DNA of 64,000 nt. It comes from Nocardia vulneris. Lineage in GTDB: Bacteria; Actinomycetota; Actinomycetes; Mycobacteriales; Mycobacteriaceae. The notes under the pieces are model-generated. The model worked only from the letters and a program-made list of their open reading frames with translations. It ran no database searches and was not told the origin of the DNA. Both the position numbers and the translations under genes were made by a program. This document shows positions 7,927 through 16,055 of the stretch, in pieces. Every line of letters begins with the position of its first letter. The first letter of the stretch is position 1. The stretch is from positions 124,001 through 188,000 of the forward strand of contig NZ_BDCI01000015.1 of assembly GCF_001613425.1 (NCBI RefSeq). Reading direction: 5' to 3'.

Positions 7927-9084
7927 GTGACCAGCACAATCGGATTGGGGATGCCCGCCGCACCCGCGGCCGTTCTCGCTCCTCGACGCAAGACCCGCCA
8001 GCTGATGGTGGGCAATGTCGGAGTGGGCAGCGATCACCCGATCTCCGTGCAGTCGATGACCACCACCAAGACCCACGACATCAACGCCACCCTGCAGCAG
8101 ATCGCGGAGCTCACCGCTTCGGGCTGCGACATCGTGCGGGTGGCCTGTCCGCGTCAGGAAGACGCGGACGCGCTGGCGACGATCGCGCGCAAGAGCCAGA
8201 TCCCGGTGATCGCCGATATCCACTTCCAGCCCCGCTACATCTTCGCCGCGATCGACGCGGGCTGTGCCGCGGTGCGCGTGAATCCCGGCAACATCAAGGA
8301 ATTCGACGGTCGAGTCGGCGAGGTCGCCAAAGCGGCCGGCGCCGCGGGCATCCCGATCCGGATCGGTGTCAACGCCGGTTCGCTGGACAAGCGGATGCTG
8401 GAGAAGTACGGCAAGGCCACCCCGGAGGCGCTGGTCGAGTCCGCGCTGTGGGAGGCGAGCCTGTTCGAGGAGCACGGCTTCGGCGATATCAAGATCTCGG
8501 TCAAGCACAACGACCCGGTGATCATGGTGGAGGCGTACCGGCAGCTGGCCGCGCAGAGCGACTACCCGCTGCATCTCGGTGTGACCGAAGCAGGTCCGGC
8601 GTTCCAGGGCACGATCAAGTCCGCGGTGGCGTTCGGTGCGCTGCTCTCGGAGGGCATCGGCGACACCATCCGGGTTTCGCTGTCCGCGCCGCCCGCCGAG
8701 GAGATCAAGGTCGGTGGCCAGATCCTGCAGTCGCTGAATCTGCGGCCGCGCAAGCTCGAGATCGTCTCCTGCCCGTCCTGTGGACGGGCTCAGGTCGACG
8801 TGTACACCTTGGCCAACGAGGTGTCCGCCGGACTGGAGGGCATGGAGGTGCCGCTGCGGGTGGCCGTGATGGGTTGTGTCGTCAACGGACCGGGCGAGGC
8901 CCGGGAAGCCGATCTCGGTGTGGCCTCGGGCAACGGCAAGGGCCAGATCTTCGTGAAGGGCGAGGTCATCAAGACCGTGCCGGAGGCGCAGATCGTCGAA
9001 ACACTGATCGAAGAGGCCATGCGAATCGCCGAGGAAATGGGCGAGGACGTCGGCTCGGGCGAGCCCGTGGTCACGGTCGGCTAA
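7927..9084 (+). CDS. ispG: 4-hydroxy-3-methylbut-2-enyl diphosphate synthase (flavodoxin)
   Basis: Penultimate MEP-pathway enzyme, converting ME-cPP to HMBPP with a [4Fe-4S] cluster. The N-terminal TIM-barrel begins RKTRQLMVGNVGVGSDHPI; the C-terminal cluster-binding segment shows SCPSCGR and GCVVNGPGE, giving the three cysteines, with the conserved Glu after the last. The length of 385 matches actinobacterial homologues. It follows rip1 by 139 bp, so it may have its own promoter. This is the second isoprenoid enzyme in the block with dxr. Confidence 0.96.
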   Translation: MTSTIGLGMPAAPAAVLAPRRKTRQLMVGNVGVGSDHPISVQSMTTTKTHDINATLQQIAELTASGCDIVRVACPRQEDADALATIARKSQIPVIADIHFQPRYIFAAIDAGCAAVRVNPGNIKEFDGRVGEVAKAAGAAGIPIRIGVNAGSLDKRMLEKYGKATPEALVESALWEASLFEEHGFGDIKISVKHNDPVIMVEAYRQLAAQSDYPLHLGVTEAGPAFQGTIKSAVAFGALLSEGIGDTIRVSLSAPPAEEIKVGGQILQSLNLRPRKLEIVSCPSCGRAQVDVYTLANEVSAGLEGMEVPLRVAVMGCVVNGPGEAREADLGVASGNGKGQIFVKGEVIKTVPEAQIVETLIEEAMRIAEEMGEDVGSGEPVVTVG

Positions 9085-9148
9085 CGGCGGGACTGTTGCG
9101 TTCGGCATAGCCGTACCACATCGCGGATATTCGTGGCAGGCTGTCAAC

Positions 9149-10015
9149 GTGCGGAGTCTGCTGGAGCCGACGCGAAGGGCGAAATACGTCCCCGCGCGGC
9201 AGCTCGCGAATCGGGACCTGGCGCAGGTCCTTCGAGTTCTGGACGCCGATCCGGTGGCCTCGTGTATGGTCGCGGCCCGGCTCCAGGAATTCGGCCTCGA
9301 TGCCGCGCGCTGCGGACAGGGTGAATTGTGGAGTCGCGGTGGCCCGTCGGAATCGCTGTGTTTCTCCGGCGCGAATCTGGTGCCGTTGCGCGGCGATCAC
9401 GACGCGTTGCGCGCCTTCGCCGATCGTGCCGTGCGCTGGCCTCGAATAGCCTCCTCGGTGGTCGGCCGGCGCGAATTGGCGTTGCCGCTGTGGGAAATGC
9501 TGGTCGGTCATTGGGGTCCGGAACGCGAATTACGCGGCGAGCAACCATTGCTCGCGCTCGCGCAACCGCCACTGGCGACTCCTGATCCGAATGTGCGCCG
9601 GGTGCGCCCGGACGAAATAGATCGCTATCTCGGTGCCGCGATCGCCATGTTCATCGAGGAGGTCGGCGTCGATCCGCGCGCGGGCGACGGCGGCCGCGGA
9701 TATCGGCGGCGCATTCAGAGCTTGATCGAATCCGGCCGGGCCTGGGCGCGTTTCGAAGACGACGAGGTCGTGTTCAAGGCGGAGGTGGGGGCGCTGTCGC
9801 GGCGCACCGGTCAGATCCAAGGCGTCTGGGTGCACCCGGAACATCGAGGCAGCGGGCGCGGCACCGCCGGCACCGCGGCCATCGCGAACGCCGTCGTGGC
9901 CTCCGGGCGGACCGCGAGCCTGTACGTCAACGACTACAACGCGATCGCCCGCCGCGCCTACAGCCGCGTCGGATTCCGGCAGATCGCGACCTTCTCCACC
10001 ATCCTGCTCGACTGA
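9149..10015 (+). CDS. GNAT-family acetyltransferase (DUF4081-type N-terminus)
   Basis: Protein of 288 residues with two parts: an N-terminal DUF4081-like domain (about 10-130) and a C-terminal GNAT domain (about 145-288). The acetyl-CoA loop reads VHPEHRGSGRGTAG, followed by LYVNDYNAIARRAYSRVGF, the classical GNAT end. GTG start. The gene between ispG and the PBP lipoprotein matches Rv2867c of M. tuberculosis by order. The acceptor substrate is unknown. No signal peptide, so cytoplasmic. Confidence 0.85.
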   Translation: MRSLLEPTRRAKYVPARQLANRDLAQVLRVLDADPVASCMVAARLQEFGLDAARCGQGELWSRGGPSESLCFSGANLVPLRGDHDALRAFADRAVRWPRIASSVVGRRELALPLWEMLVGHWGPERELRGEQPLLALAQPPLATPDPNVRRVRPDEIDRYLGAAIAMFIEEVGVDPRAGDGGRGYRRRIQSLIESGRAWARFEDDEVVFKAEVGALSRRTGQIQGVWVHPEHRGSGRGTAGTAAIANAVVASGRTASLYVNDYNAIARRAYSRVGFRQIATFSTILLD

Positions 10016-10068
10016 AACACGGTGTGCCGCCGGGGTTTGCCCGGAGGTGGCCACTACCATCGGTGCCG

Positions 10069-11877
10069 ATGCAGACCAGGACGGTACCGTTGCGAAAATC
10101 GCTGCTCGGCGCGCTGAGCGTGGCGGTGCTCACGCTGTCCGCCGTCGGCTGTGGCGGCGGTCCGCAGGGACCGACGCCGGTCGCCGACGATTTCGTCGAA
10201 GCCTTCGCCGGGCACGACCCGGCGGCCGCGGCCCGGCTCACCAACCAACCCGAAAAGGCCACCGCCGCACTGAATTCCGCGTGGGACCAGTTGCAGGCGG
10301 AGGGGCTGGACGCGCGCACCGGTTCGGCGCGGGTCAGCGGCGACACCGCGACCGTCGACTACACCTACGAGTGGCGGCTGCCCAAGAACCGGACCTGGCG
10401 CTACACCGGCCAATTGCAGATGGGCCGCAGCCAAGGCCGCTGGGTGGTGCGCTGGACCTCGTCGAACATCCACCCGAATCTCGGCGACACCCAGACGCTC
10501 GCGCTGCGTGCCACGCCCGCGCCGCGGGCCCGGGTGAACGAGCAGGCAGGCAGCGATGTGCTGGTGCCCGGCAAGGTGTCCCGGGTCGCGTTCACCGCCG
10601 CGAACGCGCCCGATCCCGGCGCGGTGGCAACGGCCCTGGCGGCCGCGCTGAACCGCTTCGATCCGAAGCTCACTCCCGAAGCCATCCGGGACGCGGCTAC
10701 CGCCACCACGGGCGCGTACACCGTCACGGTGCTCAACGAGAACGAATTCGACCAGGTGAGCACCGATCTCATCGGGTTGCCCGGCGTGCAACTCACCTCT
10801 GAATGGGATCTGGTGCCCACCGATCGCAATTTCGCGCCGGACCTGCTCGCGCAGGTGCGCAAGACGGTGATCGCGGAGGTCGACGGCAAGGCGGGCTGGA
10901 GCGTGGTCACCATGAACGCCAACGGTGCCGATACCGATGTGCTCACCGAGGTGCCGTCGCAACCCGCGCCGTCGTTCTCGCTCAGCGTGGACCGCAACGT
11001 GCAGAACGCCGCGCAACGCGCGGTCGACCTGCGCCCCGACCAGACCATGATGGTGGTGCTGCGACCCTCCACCGGCGCGATTCTGGCGATCGCGCAGAAC
11101 AAGGCGGCCGATCGGGACGGGCCGGTGGCGACCATCGGTCAGTATCCGCCCGGGTCGGTGTTCAAGACGGTGACCGCGGCCGCGGCGATGTCCACCGGTA
11201 TCGCGACACCGGATACGGTGCTGCCCTGCCCGAGCCGAATCACCATCGGCGAGCGCATGATTCCCAACTACAATCTGTTCACCGTCGGGGACGTGCCGAT
11301 GATCACGGCGTACGAGCGGTCGTGCAATACCTCGTTCGCGACCATAGCCAGCAAGTTGCCGGGTACTGCCCTGCACAACGCCGCGATGAAATTCGGACTC
11401 GGCACCGGCTACACGATCGCGGGTCTGCCGACGTTCACCGGGTCGGTACCGCCCGCGGACGAACTGGTGCAGCGCACCGAGGACGGCATCGGCCAGGGCA
11501 AGGTGGTGGTCAGTCCGTTCGGCATGGCGTTGATGGCGGCGACGATCGCGCACGGCTCGCTGCCGGTGCCCTACCTGATCGCGGGCCGCACCACGACGAT
11601 CGATGATCCCGGCGACGCGCCCGACCCGGCGGTGATCGCCGGCCTGCGCGCGATGATGCGCCGGGTGGTCACCGGCGGCACCGCCGAGCGGATCGCCGAT
11701 CAGGGCGAGGTGTACGGGAAGACCGGTGAGGCCGAGGTGGAGGGCGGCTCGCACTCGTGGTTCGTCGGCTATCGCGGGGATATGGCGTTCGCGACCCTGC
11801 TGGTCAAGGGCGGCAGTTCGGACAATGCGGTCGCGGTCACCCGCGATATGTTCGCCGCGTTGCCCGGTGGTTACTGA
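10069..11877 (+). CDS. Penicillin-binding lipoprotein (transpeptidase)
   Basis: Cell-wall D,D-transpeptidase of 602 residues anchored as a lipoprotein: the N-terminal signal ends LSAVGC, with the lipidated Cys about residue 28. An NTF2-like MecA_N domain follows (about 38-145), then a dimerisation domain, then the transpeptidase domain. Active-site motifs: PGSVFKTV (SxxK), ERSCNTSF (SxN) and YGKTGEAE (KTG). This is the class of Rv2864c. TACCAT lies eight bases before the ATG and may be the -10 of a leaderless message. It is the last gene of the conserved block before the variable region. Confidence 0.92.
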   Translation: MQTRTVPLRKSLLGALSVAVLTLSAVGCGGGPQGPTPVADDFVEAFAGHDPAAAARLTNQPEKATAALNSAWDQLQAEGLDARTGSARVSGDTATVDYTYEWRLPKNRTWRYTGQLQMGRSQGRWVVRWTSSNIHPNLGDTQTLALRATPAPRARVNEQAGSDVLVPGKVSRVAFTAANAPDPGAVATALAAALNRFDPKLTPEAIRDAATATTGAYTVTVLNENEFDQVSTDLIGLPGVQLTSEWDLVPTDRNFAPDLLAQVRKTVIAEVDGKAGWSVVTMNANGADTDVLTEVPSQPAPSFSLSVDRNVQNAAQRAVDLRPDQTMMVVLRPSTGAILAIAQNKAADRDGPVATIGQYPPGSVFKTVTAAAAMSTGIATPDTVLPCPSRITIGERMIPNYNLFTVGDVPMITAYERSCNTSFATIASKLPGTALHNAAMKFGLGTGYTIAGLPTFTGSVPPADELVQRTEDGIGQGKVVVSPFGMALMAATIAHGSLPVPYLIAGRTTTIDDPGDAPDPAVIAGLRAMMRRVVTGGTAERIADQGEVYGKTGEAEVEGGSHSWFVGYRGDMAFATLLVKGGSSDNAVAVTRDMFAALPGGY

Positions 11878-11883
11878 CGGCTG

Positions 11884-12042
11884 CTACCGCTGGGCGCTGC
11901 CGGGTCCGGCCTGCTGATTGCTGGAGGACGCGCCGTGCTCCAGAATGATGGCGCCGGCATCGCCGCCGTCCAGGATCTCGACGGTCGCCGCGCCCCCGAG
12001 AATGATCGCGACGCTGGCCAGAATGGTGGTGGAACGCTTCAT
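11884..12042 (-). CDS. Small exported peptide (52 residues), unknown
   Basis: An ORF of 52 residues with an ATG preceded by GAGGGAG eight bases away. The N-terminus MKRSTTILASVAIILGGAA is a classic short signal peptide (two or three positive residues, then a hydrophobic core), and the remainder is a short hydrophilic piece rich in Gly, Ser and Gln ending SAQR. Codon choice at third positions is GC-rich, as in real genes. It is convergent with the PBP lipoprotein gene, whose stop lies seven bases away. Function unknown. Confidence 0.6.
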   Translation of the reverse strand: MKRSTTILASVAIILGGAATVEILDGGDAGAIILEHGASSSNQQAGPGSAQR

Positions 12043-12347
12043 TGTTCGGCTCCCTCAGGTCAGGGGTGTCGACGGGGTTCTTGCTTCGGATGGGTTCGCC
12101 ACCCGAAGTTGACTGAAAGTTTGCTGGTTGATCGAACCGTAATCTCTGGGCGATTCGGTGAACAAGGACATGTGGCCGATGGCACAGCGGGGGCCATAGT
12201 GGTGTGGGTCACATTCTCGAATGGTCTGCGGTGAGACTACCCAGCGGGCGCGCGGCATTGTCGCGAAATCCATCGATGCTGGAACAAGTACACGGAACGG
12301 GCCATTCGGACAGATAAAATCGGGCGCCCGTTGCGCTCGAGCGGACG
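12043..12347. other. Intergenic region, no gene recognised
   Basis: About 305 bp with slightly lower GC than the flanks. It must hold the promoter of the small exported peptide (leftward) and the end of the leftward type VII-like cassette. No convincing hairpin terminator, operator or short gene was found. Confidence 0.5.
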
Positions 12348-13319
12348 CTATCCGGATTTCGCCGGATCGGTCTGTTCTACCGAGAGGCCGGAATCACCCG
12401 GGGCGGCGAAATGTCCCTTTCGGAATCGGCGCAACGCGGCCTCGGTGCCGAGTTCACGGCGGCGCTCTCCGTGGTGCAGGTAATAACGCAGTGCGTGGAA
12501 CACCAGAGTGGGGTCGGTGTCGATTTGCTGATGGGGAATTTCATAGGCGAGGTAGCCCGCATCGGGGAAACGTTCGTCCGGTGTGGTCGTCGGATCGTCC
12601 GGACCGAGTACCGCGGGATCATCGACCAGGACGACGATCATGTTTGTCGGCGCGGCGGTAGCGAGCGCGGCCGGACCGGTGCGGACATGGGCGGCGTGAA
12701 TGCCGGAAATATCGGTCCAGTCGAGCGCGATCGGGCCGGCGCCGTGGTCGGTGCGCAATTGCCGCGGGGTGAGCAGTATTCCGGTATTCGCCCGCGTCAC
12801 GTGCGGCCGAAATGTATGGCGTGCCAGGAGAAGACACAGCGCGCCCGCGGCACTCAGGCCCGCACATCCGAGATATCCGAGCGATGGATCGGTGCCGAAT
12901 TTCCAGGCCATGAACCAGGCGCCGCACCCGATCAGCAGCATGCCGCCCGCGGCCAGCGCCACCGGCCGGATTCGGGACGGCAGCCGCACCGGGATCGCCA
13001 GCGCGGACTGGTCTTCGGGGCCGGTGATCACCGTGCTCGCCTGTACCACCGCGTCTTTCGGCCATGCTCGCCACAGCGCGCAGAGCACGCCCGCGGTCAC
13101 CGCGGTCCAGACCGCGGCGCCGAGCAGGGTGCCCGCGTCGGCTGTGCCCCGCACCAGGCGGCCGAGCCCGAGCACGACCGCGCTGAGCGGAATGAGCAGT
13201 ACCACCGTGACGCAGCAGGGCAGGACCGCGTACCGATACGAGTAGAACGCCCGCCGATCCCATCCGCCAGGAAACGGCAGGTCGAATCCGCTCCGATAAC
13301 GGTTATTCGAGCCAGCCAC
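12348..13319 (-). CDS. Uncharacterised membrane protein of the type VII-like cassette
   Basis: Protein of 323 residues with two pairs of hydrophobic helices: about 25-75 (LPCCVTVVLLIPLSAVVLGL and a following helix), then about 120-165 (ALAAGGMLLIGCGAWFMAW and LGCAGLSAAGALCLLL). A soluble C-terminal domain with a PH-like strand pattern follows (ILLTPRQLRTDHG, IALDWTDISGI). A GTG at 13319 is chosen because GAGGAG lies 12 bases upstream; it overlaps the preceding gene by 17 bases. It is the last gene of a four-gene leftward operon with two ESX-like substrates, so it is likely a membrane partner, but this is inference. Confidence 0.65.
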   Translation of the reverse strand: MAGSNNRYRSGFDLPFPGGWDRRAFYSYRYAVLPCCVTVVLLIPLSAVVLGLGRLVRGTADAGTLLGAAVWTAVTAGVLCALWRAWPKDAVVQASTVITGPEDQSALAIPVRLPSRIRPVALAAGGMLLIGCGAWFMAWKFGTDPSLGYLGCAGLSAAGALCLLLARHTFRPHVTRANTGILLTPRQLRTDHGAGPIALDWTDISGIHAAHVRTGPAALATAAPTNMIVVLVDDPAVLGPDDPTTTPDERFPDAGYLAYEIPHQQIDTDPTLVFHALRYYLHHGERRRELGTEAALRRFRKGHFAAPGDSGLSVEQTDPAKSG

Positions 13320-13746
13320 GGCGCCGATGCTCCTCGAAGTACCGGTCGTCCTCGTCCGGCTCGCCCGGGTCGACGATCGGGTCGCTGCTCGGTGTGTCGG
13401 GCCGCACCACAGCCTGGGGTTCGGGTTGATCCTGCGACGCGCCGGACTCGCGCAGCTGATCCAGTTCCGCTTGCCCGACCGCGGCCAGCCGTTCGCGCTC
13501 GGCGGCCGACATCGCGCCCGCTCGATGGAACATGCCCTGGGCGATGCCGTCGAGCAGTCGCGCGAACCCGTCGGATTTGCCGAACTCGCGCATGCTCGCC
13601 CGGCCGGCGAGCACCTCGCCGAGGGTGCGGCGCAATTCCGGGTCCGGGGTCGAGGACGCGAGTACTTCGAGCGAGCGACGCAGGTGGCGGGCGGCGCCGA
13701 GGTCGCCCCGCGCCACATCGAAGACGACCTCGGGTTGCTGTGGCAT
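13303..13746 (-). CDS. Uncharacterised 147-residue protein of the type VII-like cassette
   Basis: Helical N-terminal two thirds (DLGAARHLRRSLEVLASS, LDGIAQGMFHRAGAM), then an acidic, proline-rich tail (PSSDPIVDPGEPDEDD) ending in YFEEHRRRGWLE. No signal peptide or membrane helix. It begins four bases after the stop of the WXG100-like gene and overlaps the membrane-protein gene by 17 bases, so it belongs to that operon. The family is not recognised; a chaperone or accessory factor for the secreted pair is a possibility only. Confidence 0.7.
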   Translation of the reverse strand: MPQQPEVVFDVARGDLGAARHLRRSLEVLASSTPDPELRRTLGEVLAGRASMREFGKSDGFARLLDGIAQGMFHRAGAMSAAERERLAAVGQAELDQLRESGASQDQPEPQAVVRPDTPSSDPIVDPGEPDEDDRYFEEHRRRGWLE

Positions 13747-13750
13747 CCGG

Positions 13751-14473
13751 TCACGCTCCCGGGTGGTCGTAGGTCGAAGTGCCCAGCGGCGGCAGCTCGT
13801 TCGGCGGTCTGTTGGACAGTTCCAGTGCGGTGGCGCCGAGGCCGACGACGGTTTTGAACGCGCCGGTCGTCACCGTCAGGATCTGCTCGAATCTGGTGAA
13901 GATCATCACGGCGTGGGCGGCGGCCACCGCGGCGGCCGCGGCCGCGCCGGGAGCGCCGACGAGCGTCGAGGACAGCACCGTGGCCGCGGCCATTTCGGCC
14001 AGCCACATGATCGTCCAATCGACGATGTCCTGCAGCAGGTCGCCGAGGAGCCGGGCCAGGTTGAGCATGGAGTTGCCGATGTTGTTCAGGGTGCGTTCGA
14101 TCTCCCGGAGTGCCGTGACCTGGAATTCGACGCCGCCCGCGAGATGGTGGAAGTAGCCGCGGGCCTGGTCGGCGGCGTTGCCGCGCCACGACTCGGACAG
14201 TAGGTGCTGCCACTCGGTCTCGACCGAATCGTGGAAGGCGGCGTTGAATCCGGCCAGGTTTCCCGCGGCGTCCGCGGCCTGTTTCACTCCTGCCCAGTCG
14301 CCCGCGACGAACTCCGAGGCCAAGCCGAATACATCGGTGCCGGTGATGCTTTGGATGGCCTGACCGATGTAGTAGGCCGGGGAGACGTAGTTCCCGCCGA
14401 GAAAGAAGGGAATCCAACCGGGCAGCGGATCGGTGGCCTCGGGAACCTGCAGGGCCGCCACCGGGCCGGTCAC
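13751..14473 (-). CDS. WXG100-like type VII secretion substrate (240 residues)
   Basis: Contains a helix-turn-helix hairpin typical of ESX substrates with the WxG motif SWRGNAADQA (W96, G98), flanked by long helices (about 65-95 and 103-150). The C-terminal half is hydrophobic and Ala-rich (about 155-195), which could be membrane-active, and the end is Pro-rich. Its start overlaps the stop of the EspC-like gene by ATGA. It is longer than plain WXG100 proteins (about 100 residues). No EccC, EccD or MycP gene is in the window, so export would need machinery elsewhere. Confidence 0.75.
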   Translation of the reverse strand: MTGPVAALQVPEATDPLPGWIPFFLGGNYVSPAYYIGQAIQSITGTDVFGLASEFVAGDWAGVKQAADAAGNLAGFNAAFHDSVETEWQHLLSESWRGNAADQARGYFHHLAGGVEFQVTALREIERTLNNIGNSMLNLARLLGDLLQDIVDWTIMWLAEMAAATVLSSTLVGAPGAAAAAAVAAAHAVMIFTRFEQILTVTTGAFKTVVGLGATALELSNRPPNELPPLGTSTYDHPGA

Positions 14474-14790
14474 TTCGGCACCCCGACGTAGGTGCGGTCC
14501 AGGCGGATCGCCGTGGCCAGATCGGTGGTCCGGTACATCTCGGCACTCTTGGCGAGTTCTGTCGAGGCCGTCTCGCTCAGCACCCGCAGGTGGATGTAGT
14601 TGGACTCGAGATTCCGGCGTACTTCCTCGAGCATGCCTTTGACTTGCGCATAGATCCGGCCGTCGTGGTCGCCGAAGGCGAACCAGGTCGCCGCGTAATC
14701 CTTCGCGGCGCCGGCCTGGCCCGCCAGGTCGCCTAGCGCGACGGCGAACTCGTCCAGCTGATCGGGCCGTACTCGGAGCTCTTCGGCCAT
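14470..14790 (-). CDS. EspC-like type VII secretion-associated protein (106 residues)
   Basis: Small helical protein of the EspC/ESX-1 secretion-associated type: it starts MAEELRVRPDQLDEFAVALG, followed by a two-helix hairpin, and carries the secretion signal YxxxD as YRTTD at residues 86-90 after the second helix. The ATG at 14790 is chosen because the longer frame upstream only mirrors the neighbouring gene. It is the first gene of the leftward four-gene operon and overlaps the WXG100-like gene by four bases, as expected for co-secreted partners. Confidence 0.78.
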   Translation of the reverse strand: MAEELRVRPDQLDEFAVALGDLAGQAGAAKDYAATWFAFGDHDGRIYAQVKGMLEEVRRNLESNYIHLRVLSETASTELAKSAEMYRTTDLATAIRLDRTYVGVPK

Positions 14791-14930
14791 CGGGTCCTCC
14801 CGTTGTCGTCGTCCGGTGCCGGATCGGCTACCCCGGAGGACGACGTCGTCGGCGGCCGTCCGGGTCCGATACTGGTTCGACGCGACACGACGGCGTTCGG
14901 TTCCATCGAATCGGGAGAGATTTTTTCCGG

Positions 14931-15431
14931 CTACGCGGCGCGGATCAGGGTGGCGGCGAGGTGGTGTTGCAGCGGCTCGCCGACCGCGGCCATGCGCACC
15001 GTGTAATCGATCGTGTCGCCCTTGACCTGAAAGGTACGGCCGAGTGCGGTAACGAGTTTCGCGGTACTGGAACGGCCGATACTGGTCGAGTCGAATTCCA
15101 GGTGCAGCGCGCCGTCGTCGACCGTCAGTGCGCCCTCGCATATTTCGGTGATCCCGGTGGGATGGGCCAAGATCAATTCCACTCGATCCGGACGCGGGCA
15201 GCGCAGATATCCGGTTTCGGCGTGCATGGGGCGGCCGTCGTCGGCCGCGCGGGTGCGCTGCCGGTAGGTGAGGAACGGGCGGCCGAGATGACCGAACCGG
15301 ACTTCTTCCAGGTAATCGAACGGCTGGATGGTCGGGTATTCGCCGTGTCCGTTGCCGCGCCAGGTGCCGAGCAGCGCAGCCAAGGGGGCGATATCGGGAT
15401 GGGGTGCGATTGGCGGTTGGGGTTCGACCAC
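14931..15431 (-). CDS. Nitrobindin / peroxynitrite isomerase family
   Basis: Haem-binding beta-barrel of about 166 residues that scavenges peroxynitrite or NO in homologues such as Rv2717c. Diagnostic are LGTWRGNGHGEYPTI near the N-terminus, PFLTYRQRTRA, the middle AETGYLR and LAHPTGITEICEG, and near the C-terminus QHHLAATL with the His expected to coordinate haem. GTG at 15431 is preferred over the ATG at 15470: the length then fits the family, and TAGGCT lies seven bases before it, giving a leaderless message. An iron-box-like palindrome lies 63-81 bp upstream. Confidence 0.88.
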   Translation of the reverse strand: MVEPQPPIAPHPDIAPLAALLGTWRGNGHGEYPTIQPFDYLEEVRFGHLGRPFLTYRQRTRAADDGRPMHAETGYLRCPRPDRVELILAHPTGITEICEGALTVDDGALHLEFDSTSIGRSSTAKLVTALGRTFQVKGDTIDYTVRMAAVGEPLQHHLAATLIRAA

Positions 15432-15493
15432 GGCGCACAGCCTAAACCTGTTGGTTCTCGGGGGTTTCACATACCGTCGAATTCCGTCGACAA

Positions 15494-15512
15494 TAAGGTT
15501 AGCTTTACCTGA
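15494..15512. promoter_or_regulatory. IdeR/DtxR iron-box-like operator
   Basis: TAAGGTTAGCTTTACCTGA matches the 19-bp IdeR/DtxR consensus TWAGGTWAGSCTWACCTWA at 17 positions by my alignment, with mismatches at positions 11 and 18. It lies between the TPR-like gene (stop at 15546) and the nitrobindin gene, both leftward, so it can only serve the nitrobindin gene or an unrecognised rightward transcript. At about -64 to -82 from the predicted start it would sit upstream of -35, a position where IdeR activates rather than blocks. Confidence 0.6.
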
Positions 15513-15545
15513 ACGGCAAGCTGTCTCTTTCGCTCGGACCGAAAG

Positions 15546-16055
15546 CTATTCACCCGAGTCCGGTCGACCCGTTGGGGCAGACGCGCGTGGGCTGGTGTCG
15601 CCGACCTGCACGGCTGCTTCCACTTCGCCGAGCGCGGTGTGGATGACCGTGCGATACGGGCTGTCCGGCAGGTCCGGCAATGTTGCACGGGTGGCGGCGA
15701 TTTCGCGGCGGGCGGCGGCGAACGAGCCGAGCCTGCGGTAATTGTCCGCGAGGTTCAGGTGCAGCGACGGATAGAAGCCGCGGACCTGCAGCGACGAGTG
15801 GTACTGCTGGGCCCGGGCATCGGTCAGGCTGTCGGCCGCATCGAGGGCGCGGATATCCCAGGTGAGCGCCTCGGCCGGGTCGTCGTGCAGGTCGGCCAGG
15901 TAGTGCGCGAGTGTGCAGCGGTGCAGCGGATCCCCTTGGGGGCCAAGGGAACCCCAGAGGTCCAGCAGTGCGGTGCGTGCGGTGTCGGGCTGGCCGGCCC
16001 GGCCGAGTTCCACCGCGTGGGTGATGGCGGTCATGGTGGTGTCGGTGGTGGTCAT
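15546..16055 (-). CDS. TPR-like helical protein
   Basis: Protein of 169 residues with a helical-repeat look: A(V)ELGRAGQPDTARTALLDLWG, CTLAHYLADLHDDPAEALTWD, LHLNLADNYRRLGSFAAARRE and YRTVIHTALGEVEAAV resemble tetratricopeptide helices. The C-terminal 15 residues are a loose Ser/Pro tail. Its ATG overlaps the stop of the MerR/clamp-fusion gene (ATGA), so the two are translated together and probably act together. No catalytic motif is visible. Confidence 0.75.
   Translation of the reverse strand: MTTTDTTMTAITHAVELGRAGQPDTARTALLDLWGSLGPQGDPLHRCTLAHYLADLHDDPAEALTWDIRALDAADSLTDARAQQYHSSLQVRGFYPSLHLNLADNYRRLGSFAAARREIAATRATLPDLPDSPYRTVIHTALGEVEAAVQVGDTSPRASAPTGRPDSGE

Noticed and set aside
13320..14546. 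A 732-residue leftward protein joining the membrane gene with upstream sequence
   Set aside because: The upstream part mirrors three well-supported genes in other frames; the GTG at 13319 with GAGGAG upstream explains the membrane gene.
12348..14790. Complete ESX secretion locus
   Set aside because: Only substrate-like and accessory genes are present; no FtsK/SpoIIIE-type EccC, EccB, EccD or mycosin gene is in the window.
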